This document shows positions 37,571 through 47,506 of a DNA stretch of 64,000 nucleotides, piece by piece. Source of the stretch: Ornatilinea sp. (GTDB taxonomy: Bacteria; Chloroflexota; Anaerolineae; Anaerolineales; Anaerolineaceae); the NCBI GenBank assembly GCA_018433975.1, contig JAHDQE010000023.1, forward strand, positions 1 to 64,000. The letters are read 5' to 3'. Each line of letters opens with the position of its first letter. Position 1 is the stretch's first letter. Position numbers and translations under genes: made by a program. Under the pieces are notes generated by a model. It ran no database searches, had not been told where the DNA came from, and saw only the letters and a program-made list of their open reading frames with translations.

Positions 37571-38500
37571 ATGCTTGATATTCTTGGAAAACGATACATT
37601 TTCTTTGGCATTTCCCTGCTGGCAATTATCCCTGGCCTGATCATCATCGCCCTGTCCGGTGGATTGCCCTTATCCATCGATTTTACGGGAGGGAGCCAAC
37701 TTGAGTTGGCTTTCGAATCTGGTACAGCCCCACAGCCTGCTGATGTTATCGATCTGTATAACGAATTTGGGATTTCAGATGTAAACATAAAAACAGCCGG
37801 GGATAATATTCTGATCATACAATCGACCTTCTTGGAAGACACTACGCAGTCCAAATTGATATCAGAAATGGAAAGCCGTTTCAATGACCAGGTCACCGTC
37901 CAGCGCAGTGACAGCGTTGGTCCCGCAGTCGGGAAAGAAGTAGCCACACGTGCATTCCTGGCTGTTGCAATCGCGGCTTTAGGTGTCATCATCTACATCA
38001 CATTTGCGTTCCGTGGCATCCAGAACGCTTTCCGATACGGTGTCTGCGCAATCCTGGCTATGGTCCATGATGTGCTGATTGTTCTCAGTCTGACAGCTAT
38101 TGGCGGAAAATTTTTCGGATGGCAGTTCGATTCGCTGACTCTTACCGCACTGCTTACCGTCATTGGTTTCTCTGTGCAGGACAAAATTGTGGTATTTGAC
38201 CGCATTCGCGAAAACGCCAACATTTTCCGCAAACTACCTTTCGAAACATTGGCAAACCATTCCATTATCCAAACGCTTGGACGTTCAATCAACACGCAGT
38301 TGATGACTTCCGAATTTATGCTCCTGGCATTGGCTCTTTTGGGCGGGGTAACCCTTCAGCAATTCGCAATTATCCTGTTGCTGGGGCTTTTTAGCGGTAC
38401 TTATTCCTCAATCTTTATTGCAGCACCTACCCTGGTGATCTGGCAAAATAGAGAATGGACTACCTGGTTCAAAAAAAATAAGTCCGACGCCGCGGCATAA
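37571..38500 (+). CDS. secF: Protein translocase subunit SecF
   Basis: The 309-residue partner of SecD starts with a TM helix and the family motif IDFTGGSQLELAFE, then VGPAVGKEV and a five-helix C-terminal bundle (FAFRGIQNAFRYG, VQDKIVVFDRIRENAN, SINTQLMTS). AGAGGAACTG precedes the ATG. It is followed by a strong terminator, so secD-secF is a two-gene unit. Confidence 0.97.
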   Translation: MLDILGKRYIFFGISLLAIIPGLIIIALSGGLPLSIDFTGGSQLELAFESGTAPQPADVIDLYNEFGISDVNIKTAGDNILIIQSTFLEDTTQSKLISEMESRFNDQVTVQRSDSVGPAVGKEVATRAFLAVAIAALGVIIYITFAFRGIQNAFRYGVCAILAMVHDVLIVLSLTAIGGKFFGWQFDSLTLTALLTVIGFSVQDKIVVFDRIRENANIFRKLPFETLANHSIIQTLGRSINTQLMTSEFMLLALALLGGVTLQQFAIILLLGLFSGTYSSIFIAAPTLVIWQNREWTTWFKKNKSDAAA

Positions 38501-38527
38501 CCTACCAAAATTTATTTTAGAATTAAA

Positions 38528-38568
38528 AACAGGTCCTGATAATCCAAAATCAGGGCCTGTTTTTTTTC
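38528..38568 (+). terminator. Intrinsic terminator of secDF
   Basis: ACAGGTCCTGAT and ATCAGGGCCTGT pair around a short AT loop and run into eight T. Confidence 0.9.
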
Positions 38569-38663
38569 CTTCTGAAAGTTACAAACTGGTAAAATAACTT
38601 CAAAAGAAAGTTCTGCTCGCAAAATTAAAAATCCAAATCTTTTTCGAGAAAGAGGAACTGGGC

Positions 38664-39686
38664 ATGCGCAAAGAAGTTGTCTTGATAACAGGGGCAAATG
38701 GTGAAATTGGTCATGGGTTAATCACTCATCTGTCTGCTCTGAATAACATTCAAATTGTTGCTTTGGATGTTCAGCCATTAGACGATGAATTAAAACCATA
38801 TTGCCACCGTTTCATTCAGGGTGATATCCTCGACCAAATGTTGCTAGGCAGGCTGGTAGTTGAATACGAAATCCGCACCATTTATCACCTTGCCTCCATC
38901 CTATCCACCAAGGCAGAATACAATCCTGAAACCGCACATCGGGTCAATGTTGAAGGAACCATGAATCTCCTGCGGCTCGCTGTAGAACAATCTCAATGGC
39001 AGGGTAAATCGGTAAAATTCATCTATCCAAGTTCCATTGCCACTTATGGCGTCTCCGGTCTGGAAGAAAAAAAACGTGTCGGCAAAGTACACGAAGATCA
39101 ATATCTTGAACCGATCACCATGTATGGATGCAATAAGCTTTATTGCGAACATCTTGGAAGATATTACGCCCGGCATTATCGACAATTGGCGGCAGACAGC
39201 TCCAGCACAACCATTGATTTTCGCTGTATCCGTTTTCCCGGATTGATCAGTGCATTCACCATACCTACCGGCGGAACCAGTGATTATGCCCCGGAAATGA
39301 TCCATTATGCTGCCCAAAACATACCGTACAATTGTTTTGTTCGGCAGGACACCCGTTTGCCTTTTATGGTCATGCCGGATGCCGTAAAATCACTGCTCAA
39401 ACTATGGGAAGCGCCACGAGAAGCTTTAACCCAATCGATATATAATGTAACCAGTTTCAACCCAACTGCGGATGAAATTTTTCAACAAGTGAAGAAATAT
39501 TTTCCGGAAGCCATCAATAACTGCGTTGTTGACGAAAGCCGCCAAAAAATTGTCGATTCCTGGCCAGAAGATATAGACGATTCTGCTGCCAGAAAAGATT
39601 GGGACTGGAAACCGGATTATGATTTCGAGCGGGGATTTAACGATTACTTATTCCCCAATATTGAAAAAGAATATAATCAATCGTAG
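38664..39686 (+). CDS. SDR-type L-threonine 3-dehydrogenase (extended NAD-dependent epimerase family)
   Basis: The 340-residue enzyme has the NAD turn TGANGEIGHGL, catalytic Ser/Tyr in PSSIATYG and YGCNKLYCEHLG, and RFPGLISAFTIPTGGTSDYA, which marks the short-chain threonine dehydrogenase branch rather than sugar epimerases. It would oxidise L-threonine to 2-amino-3-ketobutyrate. The usual partner Kbl (glycine acetyltransferase) is not adjacent. GAGGAAC lies upstream of the ATG. A nucleotide-sugar epimerase is the main alternative. Confidence 0.78.
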   Translation: MRKEVVLITGANGEIGHGLITHLSALNNIQIVALDVQPLDDELKPYCHRFIQGDILDQMLLGRLVVEYEIRTIYHLASILSTKAEYNPETAHRVNVEGTMNLLRLAVEQSQWQGKSVKFIYPSSIATYGVSGLEEKKRVGKVHEDQYLEPITMYGCNKLYCEHLGRYYARHYRQLAADSSSTTIDFRCIRFPGLISAFTIPTGGTSDYAPEMIHYAAQNIPYNCFVRQDTRLPFMVMPDAVKSLLKLWEAPREALTQSIYNVTSFNPTADEIFQQVKKYFPEAINNCVVDESRQKIVDSWPEDIDDSAARKDWDWKPDYDFERGFNDYLFPNIEKEYNQS

Positions 39687-39729
39687 CGAGACATACAAAC
39701 CTTTTGAATTAAGTAATAGGATGGGGAAA

Positions 39730-40272
39730 ATGGCTGAAAACAATCAAATCAAAATTGCTCCGGATGAAAAAGCGGTGCCTGTTATGGTTTACACCGTAAA
39801 TTGGTTGTGTTGGGGCGAATTCATTGTAAAGGACGTTATTCGAGTCAGCACTGTATTACGTACTCAGGCTGCCCCGGAGATTCTTTGCCTGCGCAACGCA
39901 AAAACGATTTTTCCTGCAATAAATGCAACGCCACGCCCCATTTCTCTACCGACGATGCACATCCCCGTAGAACAGATCCTGGCCTATCATTTGATTCCCC
40001 CAGCGGAAGACCCTCTTGACTACGACCCATCTGAACCCAATCGCCGGATGGACCCAATCACTGTACTTGCAGGGAAATTCCAGATGGATGCAAAAATGCG
40101 TTTTGCGTCCATCTCCGACCTGAGCAAATATTTGGACCGCACTCGTGAAGTCTATACCTCGATTTATGACGTGGAAATTTCCTGTCCAATTATGCCCTCA
40201 CTGGGGATTGTTAAAGTACCTTTTGCTCTGATCCGACAATCAACCAGCATTTTCTCAGACCGATTGGTGTAA
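39730..40272 (+). CDS. Conserved-looking protein of unknown function
   Basis: About 180 residues from ATG 39730, chosen for GGGGAAA directly upstream; in-frame starts at 39721 and 39619 are weaker, the last overlapping the previous gene. The N-terminal half (VPVMVYTVNWLCWGEFIVKDVIRVSTVLRT) looks like a small beta-barrel ligand or nucleic-acid fold, and the middle PTMHIPVEQILAYHLIPPAED is typical of DUF6812-like proteins, although I cannot confirm this. No signal peptide or catalytic motif is seen. It ends at a terminator. Confidence 0.6.
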   Translation: MAENNQIKIAPDEKAVPVMVYTVNWLCWGEFIVKDVIRVSTVLRTQAAPEILCLRNAKTIFPAINATPRPISLPTMHIPVEQILAYHLIPPAEDPLDYDPSEPNRRMDPITVLAGKFQMDAKMRFASISDLSKYLDRTREVYTSIYDVEISCPIMPSLGIVKVPFALIRQSTSIFSDRLV

Positions 40273-40301
40273 CTTTCTGTCATTCCTCGCTTATCCCACC
40301 C

Positions 40302-40333
40302 AGTCAGGCTTTCCAAAAGCCTGACTTTTTTAT
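40302..40333 (+). terminator. Intrinsic terminator
   Basis: AGTCAGGCTTT and AAAGCCTGACT form an 11-bp stem followed by TTTTTT, between the unknown gene and htpG. Confidence 0.85.
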
Positions 40334-40393
40334 GAAATTCTTATTTTTTTAGAGTATATTTTTAACTAAACACCTTTTTGGGAGAAAACGATC

Positions 40394-42253
40394 ATGCCAG
40401 AAAATACACAAAAATCAGCTATTCCATTCAAAGCGGAAACCCGACAGATTTTGGAAATTCTGATTCATTCCCTGTACAATGAACGGGAAGTTTTTCTACG
40501 CGAATTAATTTCAAATGCCTCCGATGCCCTGACGCGGATGAGTTTTGAAATGCTGACCAACAGAAATGTTTTAGACCCGGATGCAGAATTAAAAATTGTC
40601 ATCAGCACGGACCCTGAAACTCGAACATTAACCGTCAAAGATACCGGAATCGGAATGACCGAAGTCGAATTAATTGAAAATCTGGGCACCATTGCCCAAT
40701 CCGGCGCACGCAACTTCTTGAAAGCTGTGGAAGAAGGACAACAAAACGTCTCTGATATCATTGGACAATTTGGCGTTGGGTTTTACTCTGCTTTTATGAT
40801 TGCCGACTCAATCCGGGTTGTTTCCCGTTCATACCAACCGGATGCAACCGCTGCTGCCTGGGTTTCCACGGGAGAGGACACCTTCTCCATTGAACCTGCC
40901 GAAAAGACGGATCGCGGCACCGAAGTGATTATCCGGTTAAAAGAAGATGCCGCGGAATTTACCGAAGAACACCGCCTGCGGGAAATCATTCTGCGCCATT
41001 CCGATTATGTACCCTACCCAATTTACCTGAAAGATAATCCGGAACAGGTCAATCATCAGACTGCACTGTGGCGGCAGGCTCCTCATCAGGTTGAAAAAGA
41101 AGAATATGAAAAATTCTACCGGCAATTTAGCATGGATTTTGAGCCGCCAATTACTTACGCGCATATGGCAATAGATGCCCCCGTGCAAATGTATGCGCTT
41201 TTATTCTTCCCCGCCACAGCTGAACGCAACATTTTCTCTGCCAGGAAACAAGAGGGTTTAAAACTTTACGCACGAAAAGTTTTGATTCAAGAATATTGCC
41301 AGGACCTGCTCCCAAAATGCTTCCGTTTTGTGGATGGTGTGGTGGACTCTGAGGATATTCCTTTAAATGTTTCCCGCGAATCCGTTCAATCCACCCGCAT
41401 AATGGAACAGCTTGAAAAGTTGATTACTTCGAAAGTTATTGAGACCTTGAAAAAATTGGGGGAGAATGAGCCGGAAAAATATGAAACTTTCTGGAAAAAC
41501 TTCCGCCATTTCATCAAAGAAGGCGTGGCAACAGACTTTGAACCTTATGAAAAGTTATTGCCTTTGCTGCGCTTTTACTCCTTGAAATCTCCCGATCAAT
41601 GGATCACGCTGGAGGATTATGTAAAAGGGATGAAGGAAGGACAACAGAAAATCTATTTCCTTCTCGGAGACGAAAAGGCCTCTTTGCTTCACAGCCCTCA
41701 CATGGAAGCTTTCCGCCATAACGATTATGATGTGTTGTTGCTCTCAGATCCCATGGATCCGTTCATGCTGTTGCGTTTCAAAAAATATGAAACGTACGAA
41801 CTGGTCAACATCACCTCTCGTGATACTGAAGTTCCCAAAATCGAAAAAGAGGCCCTGGATCACCCGGATGAGGTAATCTCAGACGAAAAAATTCAATACT
41901 TAATGGATCTGTTCAAGACACAACTCGGTGATCGGGTATCCGAAGTAAAAACGACAGACCGCCTGGTCGAATCCCCTGCTCGTCTGGTTGACCCCGAGGG
42001 TTCACTTCCCCAGGAAATGCAGCGGGTTTATCACCTACTTGAAAAAGAATACGAGCTTCCGCAAAAAATCCTGGAAATCAACCCCAATAATTCTATTCTG
42101 GCAAACCTGGCTGAACGAGAAAAGGATGATCCTCGGGTGAAAGATATTGTGGAACAGATCTATGAGAACGCTTTATTAATTGAAGGGCTCCACCCTGATC
42201 CGGCCAGTATGATCTTACGCATTCAACGACTGATGCAAGAAGCTTTAAAATGA
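40394..42253 (+). CDS. htpG: Chaperone HtpG (bacterial Hsp90)
   Basis: The 619-residue cytosolic chaperone has the N-terminal GHKL ATPase (ELISNASDALTRM, DTGIGM, GQFGVGFYSAFM, GTEVIIRLKEDA), the middle domain (LPLNVSRESVQ-type, here IPLNVSRESVQSTRIM), and the C-terminal dimerisation region. GGGAGAAAACGATC precedes the ATG. Normal length; single-gene unit between two terminators. Confidence 0.96.
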   Translation: MPENTQKSAIPFKAETRQILEILIHSLYNEREVFLRELISNASDALTRMSFEMLTNRNVLDPDAELKIVISTDPETRTLTVKDTGIGMTEVELIENLGTIAQSGARNFLKAVEEGQQNVSDIIGQFGVGFYSAFMIADSIRVVSRSYQPDATAAAWVSTGEDTFSIEPAEKTDRGTEVIIRLKEDAAEFTEEHRLREIILRHSDYVPYPIYLKDNPEQVNHQTALWRQAPHQVEKEEYEKFYRQFSMDFEPPITYAHMAIDAPVQMYALLFFPATAERNIFSARKQEGLKLYARKVLIQEYCQDLLPKCFRFVDGVVDSEDIPLNVSRESVQSTRIMEQLEKLITSKVIETLKKLGENEPEKYETFWKNFRHFIKEGVATDFEPYEKLLPLLRFYSLKSPDQWITLEDYVKGMKEGQQKIYFLLGDEKASLLHSPHMEAFRHNDYDVLLLSDPMDPFMLLRFKKYETYELVNITSRDTEVPKIEKEALDHPDEVISDEKIQYLMDLFKTQLGDRVSEVKTTDRLVESPARLVDPEGSLPQEMQRVYHLLEKEYELPQKILEINPNNSILANLAEREKDDPRVKDIVEQIYENALLIEGLHPDPASMILRIQRLMQEALK

Positions 42254-42267
42254 TTGGATTCCAAAAA

Positions 42268-42300
42268 GAAATCGCTGAATAATCAGCGATTTCTTTTTTA
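42268..42300 (+). terminator. Intrinsic terminator of htpG
   Basis: AGAAATCGCTGA and TCAGCGATTTCT form a 12-bp stem with a 4-nt loop followed by TTTTTA. Confidence 0.9.
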
Positions 42301-42375
42301 TTAACCGGTTTTCACTTTATAATTTAAGAGTAGCTTCAAAATACGTATGTTCTTAACACTACATGAGGTGGATGC

Positions 42376-43476
42376 ATGGCGCAAGAATCTTTAGGTCACA
42401 TTAAATTAATTTGGAACTGCCCAAGCTGCGGGACCCAAAATCCTGGTCCTCACAAATTTTGCACAACCTGTGGTGCACCACAGCCGGCGGACGTCCAGTT
42501 TGAAGCCCCGACGCAACAGGAATTGATCAAAGACGAAAAGGAAATTGCCAAAGCCAAGGCAGGGCCGGATATTCACTGTGCTTTCTGCGGCACCCGAAAT
42601 GCGGGGGATGCCAAATTCTGTTCACAATGCGGAGCAGATCTTGCCGAAGCAGAACAACGTAAAACGGGGCGCGTTGTAGGTGCATACCGGACCGGTCCCG
42701 CGCAGGAGATCATTTGCCCGACCTGTGGTGCAGTAAATTTAAGCTCTGCCCTCATCTGCACGAAATGCGGTTCCAGTCTCAAGACAAAACCCGTCCAAAC
42801 ACCTGTTGTTCCAACTCAAGCACAATCTGCTGGGGGGACACAATCAAAAGCTCGCGTCAGTCCATTGATCATTGTGTCTATTTTATTTGCCTTCGTTGTG
42901 CTGTGCGGTGTACTTTTTTGGGCTTTCACACGCAAAGAAACAACCAGCGGATCTGTTACAGAAGTTCATTGGAAGCGCTCTGTAGTGGTTGAAGAATTTG
43001 GTCCGGTTACCAAAGAGGATTGGATTGACAACATCCCTGCCTCAGCTGAAATCCTTTCTTGTGAAAAACGCTTTCATCACGAACAGGATACTGCAGTTGC
43101 CGATGCCGAAAAAGTGTGCGGAACAGAATATATCGTAGATGATGGCTCCGGATACGGTGAAGTTGTTCGAGACTGTGTTTACCAGGTTTATCTGGATTTC
43201 TGTGATTATCAGATAGATGACTGGCAAATTGGAGATACTATTGTATTGGAAGGATCAGACCTGAACCCCGTTTGGCCTGCGCCAACCCTGGACAATACCC
43301 AACGTCTGGGAGAATACGATGAGATATACACAATTTTATTTGACTCCGATAATCAGAATTTCACCTATACAACTTCGGACGAAAATCTCTTTACGGAGTG
43401 CCAAATTGGAAGCGAGTGGATTCTGAATATCAACCCGACTTTCAATAGCGTGGTCTCAATAGAGCCGGTTCAATAA
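42376..43476 (+). CDS. Triple zinc-ribbon protein with one TM helix and extracytoplasmic domain
   Basis: The product is 366 residues. Three cytoplasmic zinc ribbons occur in tandem: CPSC...CTTC (residues about 15-33), CAFC...CSQC (about 73-91) and CPTC...CTKC (about 116-134). A TM helix (SPLIIVSILFAFVVLCGVLFW, about 160-182) leads to about 180 residues outside, which contain SVTEVHWKRSVVVEEFGPV and several cysteines. The proteins of this type I know are of unknown function. A TATAAT lies at 42318-42323. It has its own promoter region and terminator. Confidence 0.8.
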   Translation: MAQESLGHIKLIWNCPSCGTQNPGPHKFCTTCGAPQPADVQFEAPTQQELIKDEKEIAKAKAGPDIHCAFCGTRNAGDAKFCSQCGADLAEAEQRKTGRVVGAYRTGPAQEIICPTCGAVNLSSALICTKCGSSLKTKPVQTPVVPTQAQSAGGTQSKARVSPLIIVSILFAFVVLCGVLFWAFTRKETTSGSVTEVHWKRSVVVEEFGPVTKEDWIDNIPASAEILSCEKRFHHEQDTAVADAEKVCGTEYIVDDGSGYGEVVRDCVYQVYLDFCDYQIDDWQIGDTIVLEGSDLNPVWPAPTLDNTQRLGEYDEIYTILFDSDNQNFTYTTSDENLFTECQIGSEWILNINPTFNSVVSIEPVQ

Positions 43477-43488
43477 ACCTAAAATTTT

Positions 43489-43524
43489 AAATAGAGCACG
43501 CTGAATAGAGCGTGCTCTATTTTT
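43489..43524. terminator. Bidirectional intrinsic terminator
   Basis: AAATAGAGCACGCT and AGAGCGTGCTCTATTTTT form a long stem with a 4-nt loop, serving the zinc-ribbon gene on the plus strand and glycerate kinase on the minus strand. Confidence 0.9.
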
Positions 43525-43531
43525 CTCTAGC

Positions 43532-44899
43532 TTAAAACGCAAATAAAAAAACGATGTCATTCACATTGGTTCCGGTAGGACCAATGCGAAGTAAATCCCC
43601 CAAAGTGTTAAAGTAAGCATAAGAATCATTATTTTTCAGAAAATGTTCTGGCAAAAGACCTGAGCGCTGTCCATGGTTGAGCGTTTCCCCGGTAACAACG
43701 GCACCCGCCGCATCGGTCGGGCCGTCCTCACCATCTGTGGCCAGTGTTACCAGCATTACATCTTCCAATCCGTTCATTTCGCGCACTGCTCCCAACGCCA
43801 GTTCAGTATTCCGACCCCCTCTTCCCTTTCCACGGAGCGTTACTGTAGTCTCTCCACCAAGGACAAGGCATAAAGGTCGCTCCAGAGGATATCCGGATGT
43901 AGCTGCTTCCCGCAGGATCGAGGCCAACACAATCCCCACTTCCCGGGCTTCACCGCGCAGGTAAGTTGTAAGCAGCATAGATTGCAATCCCTGTGCTTTT
44001 GCGGATTCCACCACATGGATTGCGGCTTGATAATTGCTGGAAATAATCTGGTTATATGTGTTTTCCAGACATTTTTCTCCATTTTTCACCGATTCCAATT
44101 CTTTCCCAGCTTTACCTTCTTTTAAAAATGTAATAATCGAGGAGGGCACTTCTTCTTCAAGATGATATCTTTGCAAAACTTCTAAAGCATCCCCATACGA
44201 TGTGGGATCAGCCACAGTCGGCCCAGAAGCAATCACATCTAAAGGGCTGCCAATCACATCGGAAAGAATAAGGGTTATCAATTTTGCAGGGTAAGCAAGA
44301 CGAGCAAGCCGGCCACCTTTGATTTGATCAAGATGCTTTCTAAGAGTATTAATCTCCCCGATATTCGCGCCACATGCCAGCAGCAGCCGGGTTAATTCCT
44401 GCAGTTCCGTTAGACTGACGCCCGCAACCGGGCTGGTCATCAGCGCCGACCCGCCTCCCGAAATCAAACAAATCACCAGATCCCGAGATGTGCACTGCTC
44501 CAAAAACGCGATTAATTGCTGTGTGCTCCGGACACTTTTTATATCCGGAACCGGGTGACTCCCTTCTAAAAACTGTATGGAAGACGGGTAATCTCCTAGA
44601 ACTGCATCCAGATGCTTGACAATGACAATTCCTCCACTCACATAATCACCCAACACTTCCACTGCACCTTTTGTCATAGCTGGAGAAGCCTTCCCCGCCC
44701 CAACAATAAAGATACGTTCAAACTGTTTCAGATCATATTGGCGGTCCTTAACCCACAAGAATTGCCCAGAACGCTGAAGCATATTCTTTACACTTTTTAG
44801 CGGATCGGCCGTTTCCAGAACTTCATTTAATAACGAATCGACAATTTCAGCTTTAGAATGGTTCGCAATTGACTTCGCCAAACGGAAATCTTTTCCCAT
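43532..44899 (-). CDS. Glycerate 2-kinase (GckA/MOFRL family)
   Basis: The 455-residue enzyme phosphorylates D-glycerate to 2-phosphoglycerate. The GckA domain starts FERIFIVGAGKASPAMTKGA, with LEGSHPVPD, LISGGGSALMTSPV and LRKHLDQIKGGRLARL. The C-terminal MOFRL domain contains GGETTVTLRGKGRGGRNTELAL and ATDGEDGPTDAAGAVV, ending GTNVNDI. AGGAG lies 8 nt before the ATG. It is a single-gene unit opposite to its neighbours. Confidence 0.95.
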   Translation of the reverse strand: MGKDFRLAKSIANHSKAEIVDSLLNEVLETADPLKSVKNMLQRSGQFLWVKDRQYDLKQFERIFIVGAGKASPAMTKGAVEVLGDYVSGGIVIVKHLDAVLGDYPSSIQFLEGSHPVPDIKSVRSTQQLIAFLEQCTSRDLVICLISGGGSALMTSPVAGVSLTELQELTRLLLACGANIGEINTLRKHLDQIKGGRLARLAYPAKLITLILSDVIGSPLDVIASGPTVADPTSYGDALEVLQRYHLEEEVPSSIITFLKEGKAGKELESVKNGEKCLENTYNQIISSNYQAAIHVVESAKAQGLQSMLLTTYLRGEAREVGIVLASILREAATSGYPLERPLCLVLGGETTVTLRGKGRGGRNTELALGAVREMNGLEDVMLVTLATDGEDGPTDAAGAVVTGETLNHGQRSGLLPEHFLKNNDSYAYFNTLGDLLRIGPTGTNVNDIVFLFAF

Positions 44900-45052
44900 A
44901 TCCCAGGCTCCTGATTTTCTCGTACCGATTTAACATTCTTATTGTAAACCGAATCCTCATCTCAAATTCGCAATTACTTGAACACAACTCACAGAAAAAT
45001 GTGTGAACAAGTGTATACCTTATCAGGAAGAAAATCATACGAATTTAGCCTT

Positions 45053-45067
45053 CGCAAGTGGTATACT
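45053..45067 (+). promoter_or_regulatory. Extended -10 promoter of the acyl-CoA synthetase gene
   Basis: TGGTATACT is an extended -10 element, about 80 nt before the chosen GTG start, with only a weak -35. Confidence 0.4.
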
Positions 45068-45147
45068 ATAAAATCGTTAGGCAAGCTTCAATGTAGACTT
45101 TAAAACTTTATTAAAAAATGAAGTTTATTATTTCAGGAGGAGTAAAA

Positions 45148-47259
45148 GTGGAAAATATCGCAGCACTGGACAGTCTTTTCCAACCCAAGTCCATCGCAAT
45201 TGTGGGGGCTTCAAACACAGAAGGAAAAATTGGTTATTCTGTGGTTCATAATCTTATCGAGAGCAAGTATGCTGGGGCTATCTATCCGATCAACCCCAAA
45301 GACCCTGAAATTCAAGGGTTAAAAGCTTATAAAAGCGTTTTAGATGTTTCCGGAGACGTTGAAACAGCCGTTCTCACCGTTCCAGCAAAATTCATCAAGT
45401 CCGTTATCGATGAGTGCGGCAAGAAAGGTGTAAAGAGTCTGATCATCATCACCTCCGGCTTCAGTGAAGTCGGCGAGCGTGAATTGGAAGATGAAATCGT
45501 CGAATTGGCACACAGTTACGGCATGCATATTCTTGGGCCCAATATCGTTGGTGTGCTCTCCAATTCTGACAGCATGAATGCTTCTTTTGCTCCTTTCTTG
45601 CCTCTAAATGGCAAATCTTCTCTGGTCTCTCAGAGTGGTGCACTCCTGATCGCAATGGATGCTTCCACTTACACCCGCCGCGTTGGCTTCGACAAACTGG
45701 TTTCGATTGGTAATATGTCAGATGTAAACTTCGGCGACGTTGTAGGCTGGTTGGACAACGACAAAAACACCAACTGTATTACGCTTTATATTGAAGGTTT
45801 CAAAGACGGCCGTCACTTCATGGAAGTTAGCCGCAAAGCACAGAAACCCATTATCGCGCTGAAATCCGGAGTTTCCGCACATGGTGCCGCTGCGGCCGCC
45901 TCGCACACTGGTTCTCTGGCCGGAGCCGCTAAAGTTTATGGAGCTGCCTTCCAACAAGCCGGTGTGGTCCAGGCGGCTGATCTGGACAATTTGTTCGATC
46001 GCTCCTTGGCACTCTCTCTCCAGCCCCCCATGAAAGGGGACAACCTCCTGATTATCACCAACGGTGGTGGTGTTGGCGTGCTTGCCACAGATGCAGCCGA
46101 ACGTTTCGGTATTCCTCTCCAGTTTGCACCTAAAGATGTCCAGGTAGAGCTCAAGAAACACATGCCTGCATTTGGTTCGGCCAAGAATCCTGTTGACATC
46201 ACCGGTATGGCAGGCACAGAATGGTACGTTGACTCCGTTCGTTATGCAATCGCTCATCCCTGGGTAGACGGCGTAGTTGTTCTCTACTGCGAAACCGCGG
46301 TCAGCAATCCGCTTGAAATCGCACAGGGAATCAAAGCGGCCGTAGATGAAGCCGGTGTGGATAAACCCATTATCGTTTCTTACGTTGGTGGAGAGAAATC
46401 AGAAAATGCCATGAAATGGTTGGTCGAGAATGGCGTTCCTGCTTATGGCGCACCGGATACTGCAATCAACGCCATGGCAGCCCTCCGTGACTATGCCCGT
46501 ATGCGAGAATTAATGGACGTCAATGATGAGACCCACCATGAAGTGGATCGTGAAAAAGCGCTCAAGATCATCGCAAGCGCACGCGAAGATGGACGGGATT
46601 CCCTCACCGAAATTGAAGCCAAACAGGTCTTTGCCGCATATGGTTTGCCCGTCACCAAAAACGCTCTCGCCAAAATTGAGGAAGAAGCTGTCAAATTAGC
46701 AGAAGAAATTGGCTTCCCGGTTGTAATGAAAATCGTTTCCCCGGACATTCTCCACAAATCCGATGCCGGCGGCGTCAAAGTCAACATCAAGAATTCAGAT
46801 GAAGCCCGTGCTGCCTTCAAAACAATCCTCGAAAACGCAAAAGCTTATAAAGCAGATGCAGACATCCATGGTATAGTCATTCAGGAAATGGCCCCGTGGG
46901 GTACCGAAGTGATTTTGGGCTCAGTCAATGATCCGACCTTTGGACCAACCATGATGTTTGGTCTGGGTGGAATCTTTGTGGAAGTCCTCAAAGACGTAAC
47001 TTTCCGTGTGGCCCCTGTTTCTCAGGGACAGGCAATGCGGATGCTTGGCGAGATTCGCGGAGCTCCAATTTTGGCTGGTGTCCGTGGCGAAGCACCCCGT
47101 GATCGTGAAATGCTTGCGGATACCATCACCCGTTATGCCACTATGATCCTGGATCTTTCGGACGAGATCAGTGAATCGGATGCTAATCCTGTTCTGGTCT
47201 ACGAAGAAGGCAAAGGAATCAAGGTAGTTGATGCCCGCATTATTTTGAAAAAGAAATAA
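45148..47259 (+). CDS. ADP-forming acetyl-CoA synthetase / acyl-CoA synthetase, fused alpha-beta chain
   Basis: About 703 residues from GTG 45148, chosen because AGGAGG lies 7 nt upstream; the ATG at 45118 precedes that site and would add 10 residues. The N-terminal CoA-binding domain starts LFQPKSIAIVGASNTEGKIGYSVV. The succinyl-CoA-ligase-like part carries VSQSGALLIAMD and the phospho-His in AAAASHTGSLAG. The C-terminal ATP-grasp domain has GFPVVMKIVSPDILHKSDAGGVKVN and DANPVLVYEEG. The enzyme turns acetyl-CoA, ADP and Pi into acetate, CoA and ATP, which fits fermentation. Both halves are fused in one protein. Acetate kinase lies 6 kb away. Confidence 0.93.
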   Translation: MENIAALDSLFQPKSIAIVGASNTEGKIGYSVVHNLIESKYAGAIYPINPKDPEIQGLKAYKSVLDVSGDVETAVLTVPAKFIKSVIDECGKKGVKSLIIITSGFSEVGERELEDEIVELAHSYGMHILGPNIVGVLSNSDSMNASFAPFLPLNGKSSLVSQSGALLIAMDASTYTRRVGFDKLVSIGNMSDVNFGDVVGWLDNDKNTNCITLYIEGFKDGRHFMEVSRKAQKPIIALKSGVSAHGAAAAASHTGSLAGAAKVYGAAFQQAGVVQAADLDNLFDRSLALSLQPPMKGDNLLIITNGGGVGVLATDAAERFGIPLQFAPKDVQVELKKHMPAFGSAKNPVDITGMAGTEWYVDSVRYAIAHPWVDGVVVLYCETAVSNPLEIAQGIKAAVDEAGVDKPIIVSYVGGEKSENAMKWLVENGVPAYGAPDTAINAMAALRDYARMRELMDVNDETHHEVDREKALKIIASAREDGRDSLTEIEAKQVFAAYGLPVTKNALAKIEEEAVKLAEEIGFPVVMKIVSPDILHKSDAGGVKVNIKNSDEARAAFKTILENAKAYKADADIHGIVIQEMAPWGTEVILGSVNDPTFGPTMMFGLGGIFVEVLKDVTFRVAPVSQGQAMRMLGEIRGAPILAGVRGEAPRDREMLADTITRYATMILDLSDEISESDANPVLVYEEGKGIKVVDARIILKKK

Positions 47260-47282
47260 TCGTCATCTTCCCCGACGAAAAA

Positions 47283-47318
47283 TGCAAAGCCACCTCTCAA
47301 AAGGGGTGGCTTTCTTCT
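47283..47318 (+). terminator. Intrinsic terminator
   Basis: AAAGCCACC and GGTGGCTTT flank an 8-nt loop (TCTCAAAAGG region) and lead to TTCTTCT, right after the synthetase gene. Confidence 0.75.
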
Positions 47319-47506
47319 CGCCACAATCATTTTCCATTGGGAGTAATGTGCTTTCCCGCCGGATATTACGGCAGTGGTTAATGGTACAATTCGACGGTAA
47401 TTAAGAAAGATAGATTGTTTGCATAGGCAAAAATCTTATGTCTATGACAAATATATAATCTGTCCATCTTAAAAAAACGAAGCAATTTTGAGGAGAATTC
47501 TTTCGC